The notes under the pieces: model-generated
Databases searched by the model: none
What the model saw: only the letters and a program-made list of their open reading frames with translations
What the model was told of the DNA's origin: nothing
Shown here: piece by piece, positions 35,509 to 43,095 of the stretch
Position numbering within the stretch: the stretch's first letter is position 1
Layout: every line of letters starts with the position of its first letter
Translations under genes and position numbers: made by a program
From: Chloroflexota bacterium
GTDB lineage: Bacteria; Chloroflexota; Anaerolineae; UBA4142; SHND01
Direction: 5' to 3'
DNA length: 64,000 nucleotides
Assembly: GCA_004295045.1 (NCBI GenBank)
Contig: SHND01000029.1
Location: 1-64,000, forward strand

Positions 35509-36393
35509 GTGACCGTCTGGTTCTACCGTTTTGGAATTTGGTTTGTCCCACGCTTGCCGGAACGATTTGGGTTTTGGCTCTTTGCGCGGCTCGGCGACGT
35601 CGCCTTGCTCTTTAATGCAAACGCGCGCCGCGCGTACGAAAAAAATCTGCGGCATGTCCTCGGCGCGAATTTCGCCTCTGCCAATACAGCTGCCCTCACA
35701 CGCAAAGCGTTCCAAAATCTTTTGAAAAATTATTTCGACCTATTTCGCGGACACACCCTAACTGAAGCGCAAGTGTATGCGCAGCTCGCGTCGGTGGAGG
35801 GCTTGGAACACCTCGATGCCGCCATCGCGCGCGGCAAAGGCATCGCGGGCGGGAGCGCGCACTTTGGCAATTTCAACATGTTCGTCCATTTGACCGCAGT
35901 GCATTTGCACAAACAACATGAAGTGGTTGTCCCCGTCGAACGTTTGAATCCGCCGGAAATTTTCGAGATGGTCTTGAAACAGCGCGCCGCGCAAGGAATC
36001 GAACTGGTGCCGGTGGACACCGCAGGACGTACCTTGATCAAGAAACTGCGCGCGGGCGCGATTTTAGGACTGGCGATTGATTTGGATGTAACGCGCACGG
36101 GTCCGGTGATGAACTTTTTCGGCGCGCCCGCGCAGTTACCTGACGGCGCGGCGGTGTTGGCAATTAAATATGACGCGCCGTTGATTCTGGCGTTCAATCG
36201 GCGATTGGACAACAACAAATGCGCGGTCGTGATCGAACCTCCGCTGGAATTGGAACGCACGGGCGATTTGGCGAATGACACGCGCGCCGCAATGGAAAAA
36301 ATCGTTGCGCGAATGGAATACTGGATCGCAAAATATCCGGAACAATGGATTTTATTTCAACCCGTTTGGGAAGATGACAAGCCGCATAATTAA
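35509..36393 (+). CDS. PatA/LpxL-type acyltransferase
   Basis: A 294-residue membrane-associated acyltransferase of the LpxL/HtrB/PatA family (N-terminal 'YRFGIWFVPRLPERFGFWLFARLGD', 'NFFGAPAQLPDGAAVLAIKYDAPLI', and a C-terminal 'W-I-A-K-Y-P-E-Q-W-I-L-F-Q-P-V-W' typical of the family). The active-site HX4(D/E) reads 'HFGNFN', with Asn in the acid position, so catalysis may differ. In mycobacteria PatA acylates phosphatidylinositol mannosides, and this gene sits right before a PimA-like gene, as patA does. The start is GTG 35509; no ATG fits. The 35370-35508 gap holds nothing clear. Confidence 0.85.
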   Translation: MTVWFYRFGIWFVPRLPERFGFWLFARLGDVALLFNANARRAYEKNLRHVLGANFASANTAALTRKAFQNLLKNYFDLFRGHTLTEAQVYAQLASVEGLEHLDAAIARGKGIAGGSAHFGNFNMFVHLTAVHLHKQHEVVVPVERLNPPEIFEMVLKQRAAQGIELVPVDTAGRTLIKKLRAGAILGLAIDLDVTRTGPVMNFFGAPAQLPDGAAVLAIKYDAPLILAFNRRLDNNKCAVVIEPPLELERTGDLANDTRAAMEKIVARMEYWIAKYPEQWILFQPVWEDDKPHN

Positions 36394-36398
36394 AAAAA

Positions 36399-37592
36399 AT
36401 GAAAATCGCACTGGTCATGCCGTACGATTATCCGTTCCCCGGCGGCGTCACGGAACACATTATGCAGCTCGACCGCGAATTTCGGCGGCGCGGACACGAC
36501 ACGCGTATTCTCGCCGCGTCCTCAGACGAAGATGCGGCTTTGCCTGCGAATGTGATCAAAGTGAGCAGCGTCGTGGCAAGTTTCCCGTTCAGCGGTTCCA
36601 GCGTCCGCGTCCCCATCAATCCCCAAGTGTATCAACGCGTTAAAAAAATTCTCAAGCAGGAAGATTTTGATGTCGTGCACGCGCACGAGCCCGCCGCCCC
36701 ACCCCTCTGCCCCATCGTGCTGCATCACTCGCGCGCTATCAACGTCGGCACATTTCATGCTTACCGCGAAACGAATACAGCGTACCAGATTACGCGCCCT
36801 CTATTGACGCCGTTATACAACAAACTCGACGGACGCATTTTTGTTTCGCAGGCAGTGCGCGATTTCACGCTCGCACAATTTACGGGCGACTATCGCGTCA
36901 TTCCCAACGGGATTGATGTGCTGCGCTTTGCTTCCGCCGATGTGGAACCGATTGAACGTTTCAACGATGATCGTCCAAACATTTTGTACGTGGGGCGATT
37001 GGACAAGCGCAAAGGGTTCGAGCATTTGATGCGCGCGTTTCCATATATCAAGAATCATTTCCCTGACGCGCGCCTGATCGTCGTTGGTGCGTTCGATGAT
37101 GAAGAGAAAAAACCATTTCTCCGCTACGCGCGCCAACAGCATTTGAGCAGCGTTCATTTCGTAGGTTTTGTTTCACGCGAAGAATTGCCGCGCTACTATC
37201 GAACGGCGACGCTTTTCTGTGCGCCTTCGACGGGCTTTGAAAGTTTTGGCATTGTCTTGCTCGAAGCGATGGCGGCAGGCGTGCCAATCGTCGCTTCCGA
37301 CATTACAGGATATCGGCAGGTTCTCACCGAGAATCAAGAAGGAAAACTTGTGCCGCCCTGCGATCCGGAAGCGATTGCGCGCGCGTGTGTGGAACTTTGC
37401 AAGCAGCCGCGGCTGCGCGCGCGCATGGCGGAACAGGGGCGACTGACCGCCGCGCGCTATGACTGGACACATATCGCGGATGCCGTGTTGTCCTATTTTG
37501 AAGAATTGCAATCCCTTCATGCCAGCGAAAAGAAACGCGCGCGCTACAAACGCTCAACATGGCAGCGCCGATTGCAAAGGGCAGCGGAATGA
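36399..37592 (+). CDS. PimA-like GT4 mannosyltransferase
   Basis: A 397-residue GT-B glycosyltransferase. The N-terminal domain has 'MPYDYPFPGGVTEHI' and 'VVHAHEPAAPP', both close to PimA (phosphatidylinositol alpha-mannosyltransferase). The C-terminal domain has 'ILYVGRLDKRKGFEHLM' and the retaining-enzyme E-x7-E motif 'ESFGIVLLEAMAAG'. It would transfer mannose from GDP-mannose to phosphatidylinositol on the inner membrane face. It lies six bases after the acyltransferase gene and overlaps the next gene by four bases (ATGA). Basic tail 'KKRARYKRSTWQRRLQR' is suited to membrane binding. Confidence 0.88.
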   Translation: MKIALVMPYDYPFPGGVTEHIMQLDREFRRRGHDTRILAASSDEDAALPANVIKVSSVVASFPFSGSSVRVPINPQVYQRVKKILKQEDFDVVHAHEPAAPPLCPIVLHHSRAINVGTFHAYRETNTAYQITRPLLTPLYNKLDGRIFVSQAVRDFTLAQFTGDYRVIPNGIDVLRFASADVEPIERFNDDRPNILYVGRLDKRKGFEHLMRAFPYIKNHFPDARLIVVGAFDDEEKKPFLRYARQQHLSSVHFVGFVSREELPRYYRTATLFCAPSTGFESFGIVLLEAMAAGVPIVASDITGYRQVLTENQEGKLVPPCDPEAIARACVELCKQPRLRARMAEQGRLTAARYDWTHIADAVLSYFEELQSLHASEKKRARYKRSTWQRRLQRAAE

Positions 37593-38689
37593 AACAAATA
37601 CGCGATGCAATCGTGATCGGTTCGGGCATCATTGGCAGCGCCATCGCCTTTGCATTAACGCGCGCGGGAATTCGCCGCGTGACGTTGGTGGAAAAAGGAC
37701 CGCTCGTTTCGGGCATGACGCGGCGGAATGCGGGCTTGGTTCATCCTTTTCAAGCCCACCCGCTGTTGTGTGACCTCGCGAACGCGAGCTATGATTTTTA
37801 CAATCAATGGGCGATATCGTTCGGCGGCAAGAGTCCATTCGTGGAAACGGGCGCGGCAGTGGTCTCTAATTTCGCTGCGCCCGAACGCTTTGCAATGTGG
37901 AACGCTCACGCCAACGCGAGTGAAATCGAACCCGCCGCGCTGACGGCGCGCTATCCGAACGTGACAGATCAATTTCGCGCTGTCATGTTCAGCCCCCGCG
38001 CGGGATACGCTGATGCCGTAATTACCGCCCAAGCTTTGGTGAATACTGCCAAAGCGAACGGGCTGGAAGTGCAGACGGGTACTCAAGCGAAACAAATCGT
38101 CGTCAAACAGCGACACGTGCAGGGCGTGCAAACGACGACCGGCGAATTGGAAGCGCCGATGGTTGTCATTGCGGCTGGCGGATGGAGCGAACGTTTGTTA
38201 GCGCCATTGGGCATTTCATTGCAGCTCCGTTTTCGTCGCGGCATCGTCGAGTTTTACGAGCAGCCGCCAACCATCACTCACGAACTGCCAATGCTGCTCG
38301 ATGCCAACAGCACATTCTTTTTCCGCCCCCATCCCTATCACATGAGCGCGGCGGGCAGAGTTTCGCTCGAGTCGCAAACACAAGGGATTGAATCGTTGGA
38401 TGAATTTGTTTCCGCGAGCGATTCGACGAGTGTAAAGCAATTTGTCGAAGCTTGTCTTGCCGAGTTTGCAAACGTGTCCACAAAACGCGCCCATCCAATT
38501 TTGTACGACACGCCAAAGGATGGATTGCCTGCCTTGGGGCGGATTGCGAATATTGATGGTTTGTACGTCGCCGTCGGATTTGGCACGAGCGCATTTGCGG
38601 TTGCACCCGCGGTTGGGGAAACACTCGCGCAGCTGCTCGTTGACGGAAGCGCCGCGCGTGATGTATCATCATTCAGTCCATTGCGGTAA
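37589..38689 (+). CDS. DAO-family FAD-dependent oxidoreductase
   Basis: A 366-residue flavoprotein with 'AIVIGSGIIGSAIAFALTRAG' (dinucleotide fold, residues 7-27), 'VEKGPLVSGMTRRNAGLVHP' and a C-terminal 'DGLPALGRIANIDGLYVAVGFGTSAFAVAPAVGE', the D-amino-acid/glycine oxidase family pattern. Its true start is ATG 37589, which overlaps the GT4 stop as ATGA and has AAAGGGCAGCGG before it. An enzyme of this type in an inositol-lipid operon is not part of the known PIM pathway; it may modify a headgroup or simply be co-transcribed. Substrate unknown. Confidence 0.83.
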   Translation: MKQIRDAIVIGSGIIGSAIAFALTRAGIRRVTLVEKGPLVSGMTRRNAGLVHPFQAHPLLCDLANASYDFYNQWAISFGGKSPFVETGAAVVSNFAAPERFAMWNAHANASEIEPAALTARYPNVTDQFRAVMFSPRAGYADAVITAQALVNTAKANGLEVQTGTQAKQIVVKQRHVQGVQTTTGELEAPMVVIAAGGWSERLLAPLGISLQLRFRRGIVEFYEQPPTITHELPMLLDANSTFFFRPHPYHMSAAGRVSLESQTQGIESLDEFVSASDSTSVKQFVEACLAEFANVSTKRAHPILYDTPKDGLPALGRIANIDGLYVAVGFGTSAFAVAPAVGETLAQLLVDGSAARDVSSFSPLR

Positions 38690-38748
38690 AATTCAATCCG
38701 CAATAGAAAATTCGATCTTGATCGAATAAAGGAGCCGCTAGAAAAATT

Positions 38749-39351
38749 ATGCTTACCGATATGGCACGCGCCCGCGCGCGCGATTTTTTGAATGCGGTCG
38801 CGCGATTTTTTCAACGTCTCGGTTTAACCCCGAACACGTTGACGTTGATTGGTTTCGCGTTTGTCTGCATTATCGCGTTCGTGATCGCAATGGGATACGA
38901 AGCATTGGGAGCAATCTTGTTGATCGTAGGCGCGGGATTCGACGCGACCGACGGTTCGTTGGCGCGCTTGACGAATCGGGTGACCAAGTTCGGTGGCTTT
39001 TTGGATTCTTCGCTCGACCGGTACGCCGATGGCGTTCTCATGCTTGCGTTGGTCTGGCGCGGAATTGAATACAACAATCGGTGGATGATCGTACTAGCCG
39101 TGATTGCGCTGATTGGCTCGTTTCTTGTCAGTTACACGCGCGCACGCGCAGAGGGAGTGGGCGTTCAATTAAAAGAAGGTTGGTTCACCCGTTTGGAACG
39201 AATGATCGTTTTGATATTGGGGCTGCTTTCGACGCTCATGTTCGGGCAAGTGGGTCTCCTGATTGCCCTGGGCATCCTGGCGCTCTTGTCGAACGTCACG
39301 GCAGTTCAACGCATTTTGGTCGCGCGGCAAAAATTGGGTGAGCCAAGCTGA
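38749..39351 (+). CDS. CDP-alcohol phosphatidyltransferase (likely phosphatidylinositol-phosphate synthase)
   Basis: A 200-residue integral membrane enzyme with about five to six helices. The motif DX2DGX2ARX8GX3DX3D is perfect: 'DATDGSLAR' then 'GGFLDSSLDR'. It joins CDP-diacylglycerol with an alcohol. The neighbouring Ino1 gene points to inositol-1-phosphate as acceptor, as in actinobacterial PgsA1. The alternative, glycerol-3-phosphate (PgsA), cannot be excluded from sequence alone. AAAGGAG lies 14 bases before ATG 38749, a wide gap; a second ATG at 38761 is too far. A small palindrome TTCGATC-TT-GATCGAA precedes it at 38711-38726. Confidence 0.85.
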   Translation: MLTDMARARARDFLNAVARFFQRLGLTPNTLTLIGFAFVCIIAFVIAMGYEALGAILLIVGAGFDATDGSLARLTNRVTKFGGFLDSSLDRYADGVLMLALVWRGIEYNNRWMIVLAVIALIGSFLVSYTRARAEGVGVQLKEGWFTRLERMIVLILGLLSTLMFGQVGLLIALGILALLSNVTAVQRILVARQKLGEPS

Positions 39352-39371
39352 ACATTTTTAGAAAAAAGAAA

Positions 39372-39408
39372 AGAGGGCAATGCGACACACGCATTGCCCT
39401 CTCTTTTT
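39372..39408. terminator. Bidirectional terminator between lipid locus and etf genes
   Basis: Perfect 13-base arms (AGAGGGCAATGCG at 39372-39384 and its complement at 39390-39402), a five-base loop, then CTTTTT on the plus side; an A-run before it gives a T-run on the minus side. Confidence 0.92.
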
Positions 39409-39416
39409 GATTTACA

Positions 39417-40388
39417 TTAGCCCAATTTCTTTATCTCTTGCGTCAATGCAGGCAGCACCTGAAACAAATCACCGACGATGCCGTAATCCGCAATTTTGAA
39501 AATCGGCGCATCGGGGTCTTTGTTCACCGCAACGATCACTTTGGATGATGACATACCGGCGAGATGTTGAATCGCGCCGCTGATCCCCGCCGCGATATAG
39601 AGCTTGGGCGCGACAGTTTTTCCGGTTTGTCCAATTTGATGCGTGTAATCAATCCAGCCGGCATCTACCGCCGCGCGCGACGCGCCCACCGCACCGCCCA
39701 ACGCATCGGCAAGTTCCTCTACGGGTGCGAATCCTTCGGGCCCCTTGACGCCGCGTCCGCCCGAGACTACGATGCTGGCTTCGCCCAAATCCACTTTTGA
39801 TTTTGCATTTTCGACTTTTTCGACAACACGCGCGCGCGGTTCCTTCAAGGTCACCGCGATTTGTTCGATGGGTGCCGCAGGACTCTCCGCCTCTACCGGC
39901 GGCACGATGTTGGGACGCACGCTTACCATCACCGGAAAAGATTTTGCGCGAACGTGCGCAATCGCTTTGCCCGCATAAATGGGACGTGTCAGCACCAGCG
40001 CGCCGTTTTCGATTTTTGCGTCGGTGCAATCGGTGGCGAGACCCCAACCCAGTTTCGCGGCTGTGCGCGCGCTGACTTCTTTGCCCCAACCACTCGCGCC
40101 GAACAAAACGATAGCAGGCGCGGCAGCGCGAATGATTTCCGCCAACGCGCTCGCGTAACTTTCGGGCGCAAAGTTTTCGAGTCCCGCGTTATCAACAACA
40201 TACACTTTAGCCACGCCCGTTTTCGCGAGTTGCTCTGCCCACGCGCCAACTTGATTGCCAACCACTGCGCCTTCTACTGCACCGCCCAAATCACGCGCAA
40301 GCTGCTGCGCGGCATTGACCAATTCAAAGCTTACCTTGCGCAAACCTTCCGCTTTTCCTTCGGCAACAATTAGAACATTGTTTGACAT
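39417..40388 (-). CDS. etfA: Electron transfer flavoprotein alpha subunit
   Basis: A 323-residue protein. The C-terminal FAD domain carries 'GQTGKTVAPKLYIAAGISGAIQHLAGM' and 'VAVNKDPDAPIFKIADYGIVGD', the EtfA signature, and 'ASIVVSGGRGV' precedes it. EtfA/EtfB form the soluble heterodimer that takes electrons from acyl-CoA dehydrogenases and passes them on. The start is ATG 40388, one base past the etfB stop, so the two are translated together. No dehydrogenase or ETF-quinone reductase gene is near. Confidence 0.95.
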   Translation of the reverse strand: MSNNVLIVAEGKAEGLRKVSFELVNAAQQLARDLGGAVEGAVVGNQVGAWAEQLAKTGVAKVYVVDNAGLENFAPESYASALAEIIRAAAPAIVLFGASGWGKEVSARTAAKLGWGLATDCTDAKIENGALVLTRPIYAGKAIAHVRAKSFPVMVSVRPNIVPPVEAESPAAPIEQIAVTLKEPRARVVEKVENAKSKVDLGEASIVVSGGRGVKGPEGFAPVEELADALGGAVGASRAAVDAGWIDYTHQIGQTGKTVAPKLYIAAGISGAIQHLAGMSSSKVIVAVNKDPDAPIFKIADYGIVGDLFQVLPALTQEIKKLG

Positions 40389-40389
40389 C

Positions 40390-41181
40390 TCAGATCACCT
40401 TTGCTTCCTCTCGCAGCAAGCGCGCCAATTCCTTTGCTGCCGTTGCCGCATCACCGGGAATAATTTTTCCAGGCGGTCGCGCCGGGGGTGGTTCGAGCCC
40501 AATGATTTCTACGCGCGCGCCTTGCTTGCCGACACTGGAGGGATCAATCCCAAGGGCAGCGGCATTCCAATCCGTAATCGGTTTCTTTTTTGCGCCCATG
40601 ATGCCTTTGAGCGAGGGATAGCGCACTTCGCCGAGTCCCTGCTGGGCGGTGAGAATCGCAGGCAGTATAGTCACCATTACATCCCGTTCGCCGTCCACCT
40701 CACGCACGCAGCGCGCCGATTTGCCATCGGCGCCAATTTCAAATTCGATGATGCTGTTGACATGCGGCAAGTCCAACAGTTCTGCCACGCGGATTGGCAC
40801 TTGGGCATTGTCTTCGTCCACTGCTTGTTTGCCAGCCCAAACCATGTCGAATGGGATTTTTTTCAGCGCAGCGGCGAGGACTTGAGCGGTGGTTCCCGCG
40901 TCGCCTCCTTCAAGCGCCGGGTCAACAATGTGAATGGCTTCATCCGCGCCCACCGCGAGCGCTTTGCGAATCGTTTCCTTGGCTTCTTCGGGTCCAAAAA
41001 GCACAGCTGTAACTTTGCCGCCATTCTGTTCCACCAGCTGCAAAGCTTTTTCCAAGCCATATTCGCCATATGGGTCCAAAACAAAATTGAGCCCCTCGGT
41101 CACGACGGCGTTGTCGCGAATCGTAATTTTGCTTTCCGTGTCGGGGACACGTTTCAGCAGCACAACAATGTTATAGGGCAT
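40390..41181 (-). CDS. etfB: Electron transfer flavoprotein beta subunit
   Basis: A 263-residue protein with the EtfB pattern: 'VVLLKRVPDTESKI', 'LDPYGEYGLEKALQLVE', 'ALAVGADEAIHI', 'MVWAGKQAVDEDNAQVPIRVAELLDLPHVNSI' (AMP/adenine-binding loop). It is the partner of EtfA directly downstream. A clear AGGAG site lies eight to nine bases before ATG 41181. Just upstream is a 21-bp palindrome at the expected transcription start, so the operon looks regulated. Confidence 0.95.
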   Translation of the reverse strand: MPYNIVVLLKRVPDTESKITIRDNAVVTEGLNFVLDPYGEYGLEKALQLVEQNGGKVTAVLFGPEEAKETIRKALAVGADEAIHIVDPALEGGDAGTTAQVLAAALKKIPFDMVWAGKQAVDEDNAQVPIRVAELLDLPHVNSIIEFEIGADGKSARCVREVDGERDVMVTILPAILTAQQGLGEVRYPSLKGIMGAKKKPITDWNAAALGIDPSSVGKQGARVEIIGLEPPPARPPGKIIPGDAATAAKELARLLREEAKVI

Positions 41182-41200
41182 ATCTTTTTCTCCTGTGTAA

Positions 41201-41221
41201 TTATGACGCAGTGCGTCATAA
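41201..41221. promoter_or_regulatory. Palindromic operator of etfBA
   Basis: Perfect ten-base arms TTATGACGCA and TGCGTCATAA flank one central G. It sits 20 bases before etfB and covers the predicted start of transcription, the usual place for a repressor. The shape suits a TetR- or GntR-type dimer; no such gene lies nearby. Confidence 0.75.
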
Positions 41222-41223
41222 AC

Positions 41224-41252
41224 ATATTAACGCTGTTTGTGTGAGAATGCAA
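41224..41252 (-). promoter_or_regulatory. Candidate etfBA promoter
   Basis: Minus strand TTGCAT (41252-41247), 17-base spacer, TAATAT (41229-41224), placing the start at about 41217 within the palindrome. Both boxes are moderate matches. Confidence 0.5.
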
Positions 41253-41262
41253 GAACGACCTT

Positions 41263-41308
41263 GCATCAAAAAGAGGTTGACAAGAAATTCTCGTCAACCT
41301 CTTGATGC
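41263..41308 (-). terminator. Terminator of the hpf gene
   Basis: On the minus strand AGAGGTTGAC pairs with GTCAACCTCT across an 11-base loop, followed by a run of five T; outer bases GCATCAA/TTGATGC extend the stem past a three-base bulge. Confidence 0.85.
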
Positions 41309-41327
41309 TTCCGCTTGGGATTTTGCG

Positions 41328-41879
41328 TCAGGCGAGCTGTGGTTCGAGCAGACCATAGTTGCCATCGTCGCGACGATACACCACGTTCAATTCATCCGTC
41401 GCGGCGTTATAGAACAAAAAGAAAGAATGTCCCAGCAGCTCCATCTGGTCAATCGCTTCATCCGTACTCATCGGCGTCGTCTTGAAACGTTTGGTGCGCA
41501 CGAGGCGCGGCTCCTCTTCGATTTCACCTTCGGCAACCGCTTCCAAAATTGCTTCGGCGGCGGCGGCATTCACGCGGCGCTTTCGAACCTGTTTATCTTT
41601 GAAACGCCGAATTTGTTTACCGAGTTTATCCACCACCGCGTCCACCGCAATTTTTAGATCAGCCGCGCGTTCCTCCGCGCGAATGATTGTGCCATTTTTG
41701 TACAGCGTGACCTGGACAATGTGACGCTGGTTCGCATTCTTTGTATTTTCTTGCGAAAGTTCGACCCGCGCCTCCACCGGTTCGTGAAGATGACGGTCCA
41801 AGCGGGACAGTTTCTGGCGCACAAACTTTTCTGTGCGGTCCGACACATGCATATTCTTGCCCGTAATTACAAGCTCCAT
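41328..41879 (-). CDS. hpf: Long-form ribosome hibernation promoting factor
   Basis: A 183-residue protein. Residues 1-100 are the S30AE/RaiA domain ('MELVITGKNMHVSDRTEKFVRQKLSRLDRHL'), a linker follows, and the C-terminal 60 residues ('SFFLFYNAATDELNVVYRRDDGNYGLLEP') form the dimerisation domain found in long HPF, which joins ribosomes as 100S dimers. The start at ATG 41879 has AAGGAGG five bases before it. A strong promoter lies upstream and a terminator downstream, so it is transcribed on its own as well as perhaps from comF. Confidence 0.93.
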   Translation of the reverse strand: MELVITGKNMHVSDRTEKFVRQKLSRLDRHLHEPVEARVELSQENTKNANQRHIVQVTLYKNGTIIRAEERAADLKIAVDAVVDKLGKQIRRFKDKQVRKRRVNAAAAEAILEAVAEGEIEEEPRLVRTKRFKTTPMSTDEAIDQMELLGHSFFLFYNAATDELNVVYRRDDGNYGLLEPQLA

Positions 41880-41931
41880 CTGTGCCTCCTTGACCGACGC
41901 GTCAGCCAACCCCCACGCGTCGATCTACAAT

Positions 41932-41960
41932 ATTATATTTGGTAAAGAACGAAATGTCAG
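41932..41960 (-). promoter_or_regulatory. Strong promoter of hpf
   Basis: Minus strand CTGACA (41960-41955), 17-base spacer, TATAAT (41937-41932). The -35 lies inside the last codons of comF. One of the best sigma-70-type matches in the window. Confidence 0.8.
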
Positions 41961-42682
41961 AACGATGATCGCGGGCGCGCGACAGCCGCACCGTAAACTG
42001 CATGCGCGCCATTTTGAAATAATGCCTGCGCGCACGCATCGAGCGTCGCGCCGGTCGTGCAAACATCGTCCACCAGGACGATGGAATTATTTTGAATTCG
42101 CGCCGTAACGCGAAACGCGCCGTGAACATTCTTCCGCCGCGCCATTCCGTCCAAACCGATTTGGTCTGTCGTCGCACGCGTCCGTTCCAAAAGACGCGCG
42201 AATGGGACGTGCATTAGACGCGCAGTTTCTTGCGCGAGCAATTCGGCTTGATTGTAGCCGCGCTCGGCTTGGCGTGAGGGATGCAACGGCACGCTCGTAA
42301 TGATGTCAAATGTGAATTTACTTGCAGTTAGCTGCGCCGCAACCAACTTTGCCAATGGCGCAACCGTGTCGCGGCGTTTGCCATATTTCAAGGCGTGAAT
42401 GGCTTCGCGCACGGCGCCTTCATGCCATGTGGCGGTGCGGATACGCGTAATTTTCAGCGGATGAGCGCGGCAATCAGGACAAACGGCATCGGACGAAACT
42501 AATGCGCGTCCGCAGCGCTCACACAGCGGCGGCGAGATGGGCTGAATGGTTGAGAGGCATTTGGCGCAGAGCGCGCCGGGGGCTTGTTTGCAATTTACAC
42601 AGCGCGCAGGAAAGAGGAGGTCAAGCAACCTCCCACCCAGTCCGTACACCTCTTCCTTGAGACGACCCGGTTGGGTGATCAT
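41957..42682 (-). CDS. ComF family phosphoribosyltransferase-like protein
   Basis: A 241-residue protein. The N-terminus carries two zinc-ribbon pairs ('CVNCKQAPGALCAKC', 'CERCG...CPDC'). The C-terminus has the PRPP loop 'IVLVDDVCTTGATLDACAQAL' of type I phosphoribosyltransferases, with 'SVPLHPSRQAERGYNQAELLA' between them. ComF proteins help single-strand DNA uptake in competent bacteria, though they are widespread. Its ATG overlaps the DUF192 stop by four bases. Confidence 0.9.
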   Translation of the reverse strand: MITQPGRLKEEVYGLGGRLLDLLFPARCVNCKQAPGALCAKCLSTIQPISPPLCERCGRALVSSDAVCPDCRAHPLKITRIRTATWHEGAVREAIHALKYGKRRDTVAPLAKLVAAQLTASKFTFDIITSVPLHPSRQAERGYNQAELLAQETARLMHVPFARLLERTRATTDQIGLDGMARRKNVHGAFRVTARIQNNSIVLVDDVCTTGATLDACAQALFQNGAHAVYGAAVARPRSSF

Positions 42683-43038
42683 ATGATTTCGACTTGGAGC
42701 AGATCGCCAACGCGCGTGTGGGTGCGCGCAAGCGTTCCCGCCGGTAATTCTAGCACATCTCGCACCCCGCGCACAAGTGGTCCAAGACGCGCAGGCAGCA
42801 TCATTTCCGTTTGACGCAAGATCTTTCCATTCGCATCGAGATACACCACATCAATCGGGACACGCATACCAAAAGTGTGAATTGCCGATTCATGCCGCAG
42901 TAACAAACCGAATCCCTCTGACAGTTCGCGTCGCCCCATCAAGCCACGAAAACGCGTCCACAAATTTGCGGCAACCTCTCCTTGTGAGACAAGCATAAGA
43001 TTGCGCGTGCGATTAAAAACGCGGAGCGTTTGCGGCAT
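42679..43038 (-). CDS. DUF192 family protein
   Basis: A 119-residue protein with the DUF192 pattern: 'LWTRFRGLMGRRELSEGFGLLL', 'IHTFGMRVPIDVVYLDANGKIL' and 'VLELPAGT'. Structures are small beta barrels of unknown function. Many members are exported, but no signal peptide is visible here. It is translationally coupled to comF (ATGA at 42679-42682). Confidence 0.9.
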   Translation of the reverse strand: MPQTLRVFNRTRNLMLVSQGEVAANLWTRFRGLMGRRELSEGFGLLLRHESAIHTFGMRVPIDVVYLDANGKILRQTEMMLPARLGPLVRGVRDVLELPAGTLARTHTRVGDLLQVEII

Positions 43039-43043
43039 AGAAT

Positions 43044-43079
43044 AAAAACGCGCGGCGGAAATTGCTTCGCGCCGCGCGT
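43044..43079 (-). terminator. Terminator at the end of the leftward tad operon
   Basis: Minus strand ACGCGCGGC and GCCGCGCGT form a nine-pair stem around a 14-base loop, followed by TTTTTATT. Confidence 0.85.
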
Positions 43080-43095
43080 GAGGTTTTTGAAAATA

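Noticed and set aside
40255..41244. 329-codon open frame opposite etfB
   Set aside because: Shadow of etfB codon usage; no plausible domain.
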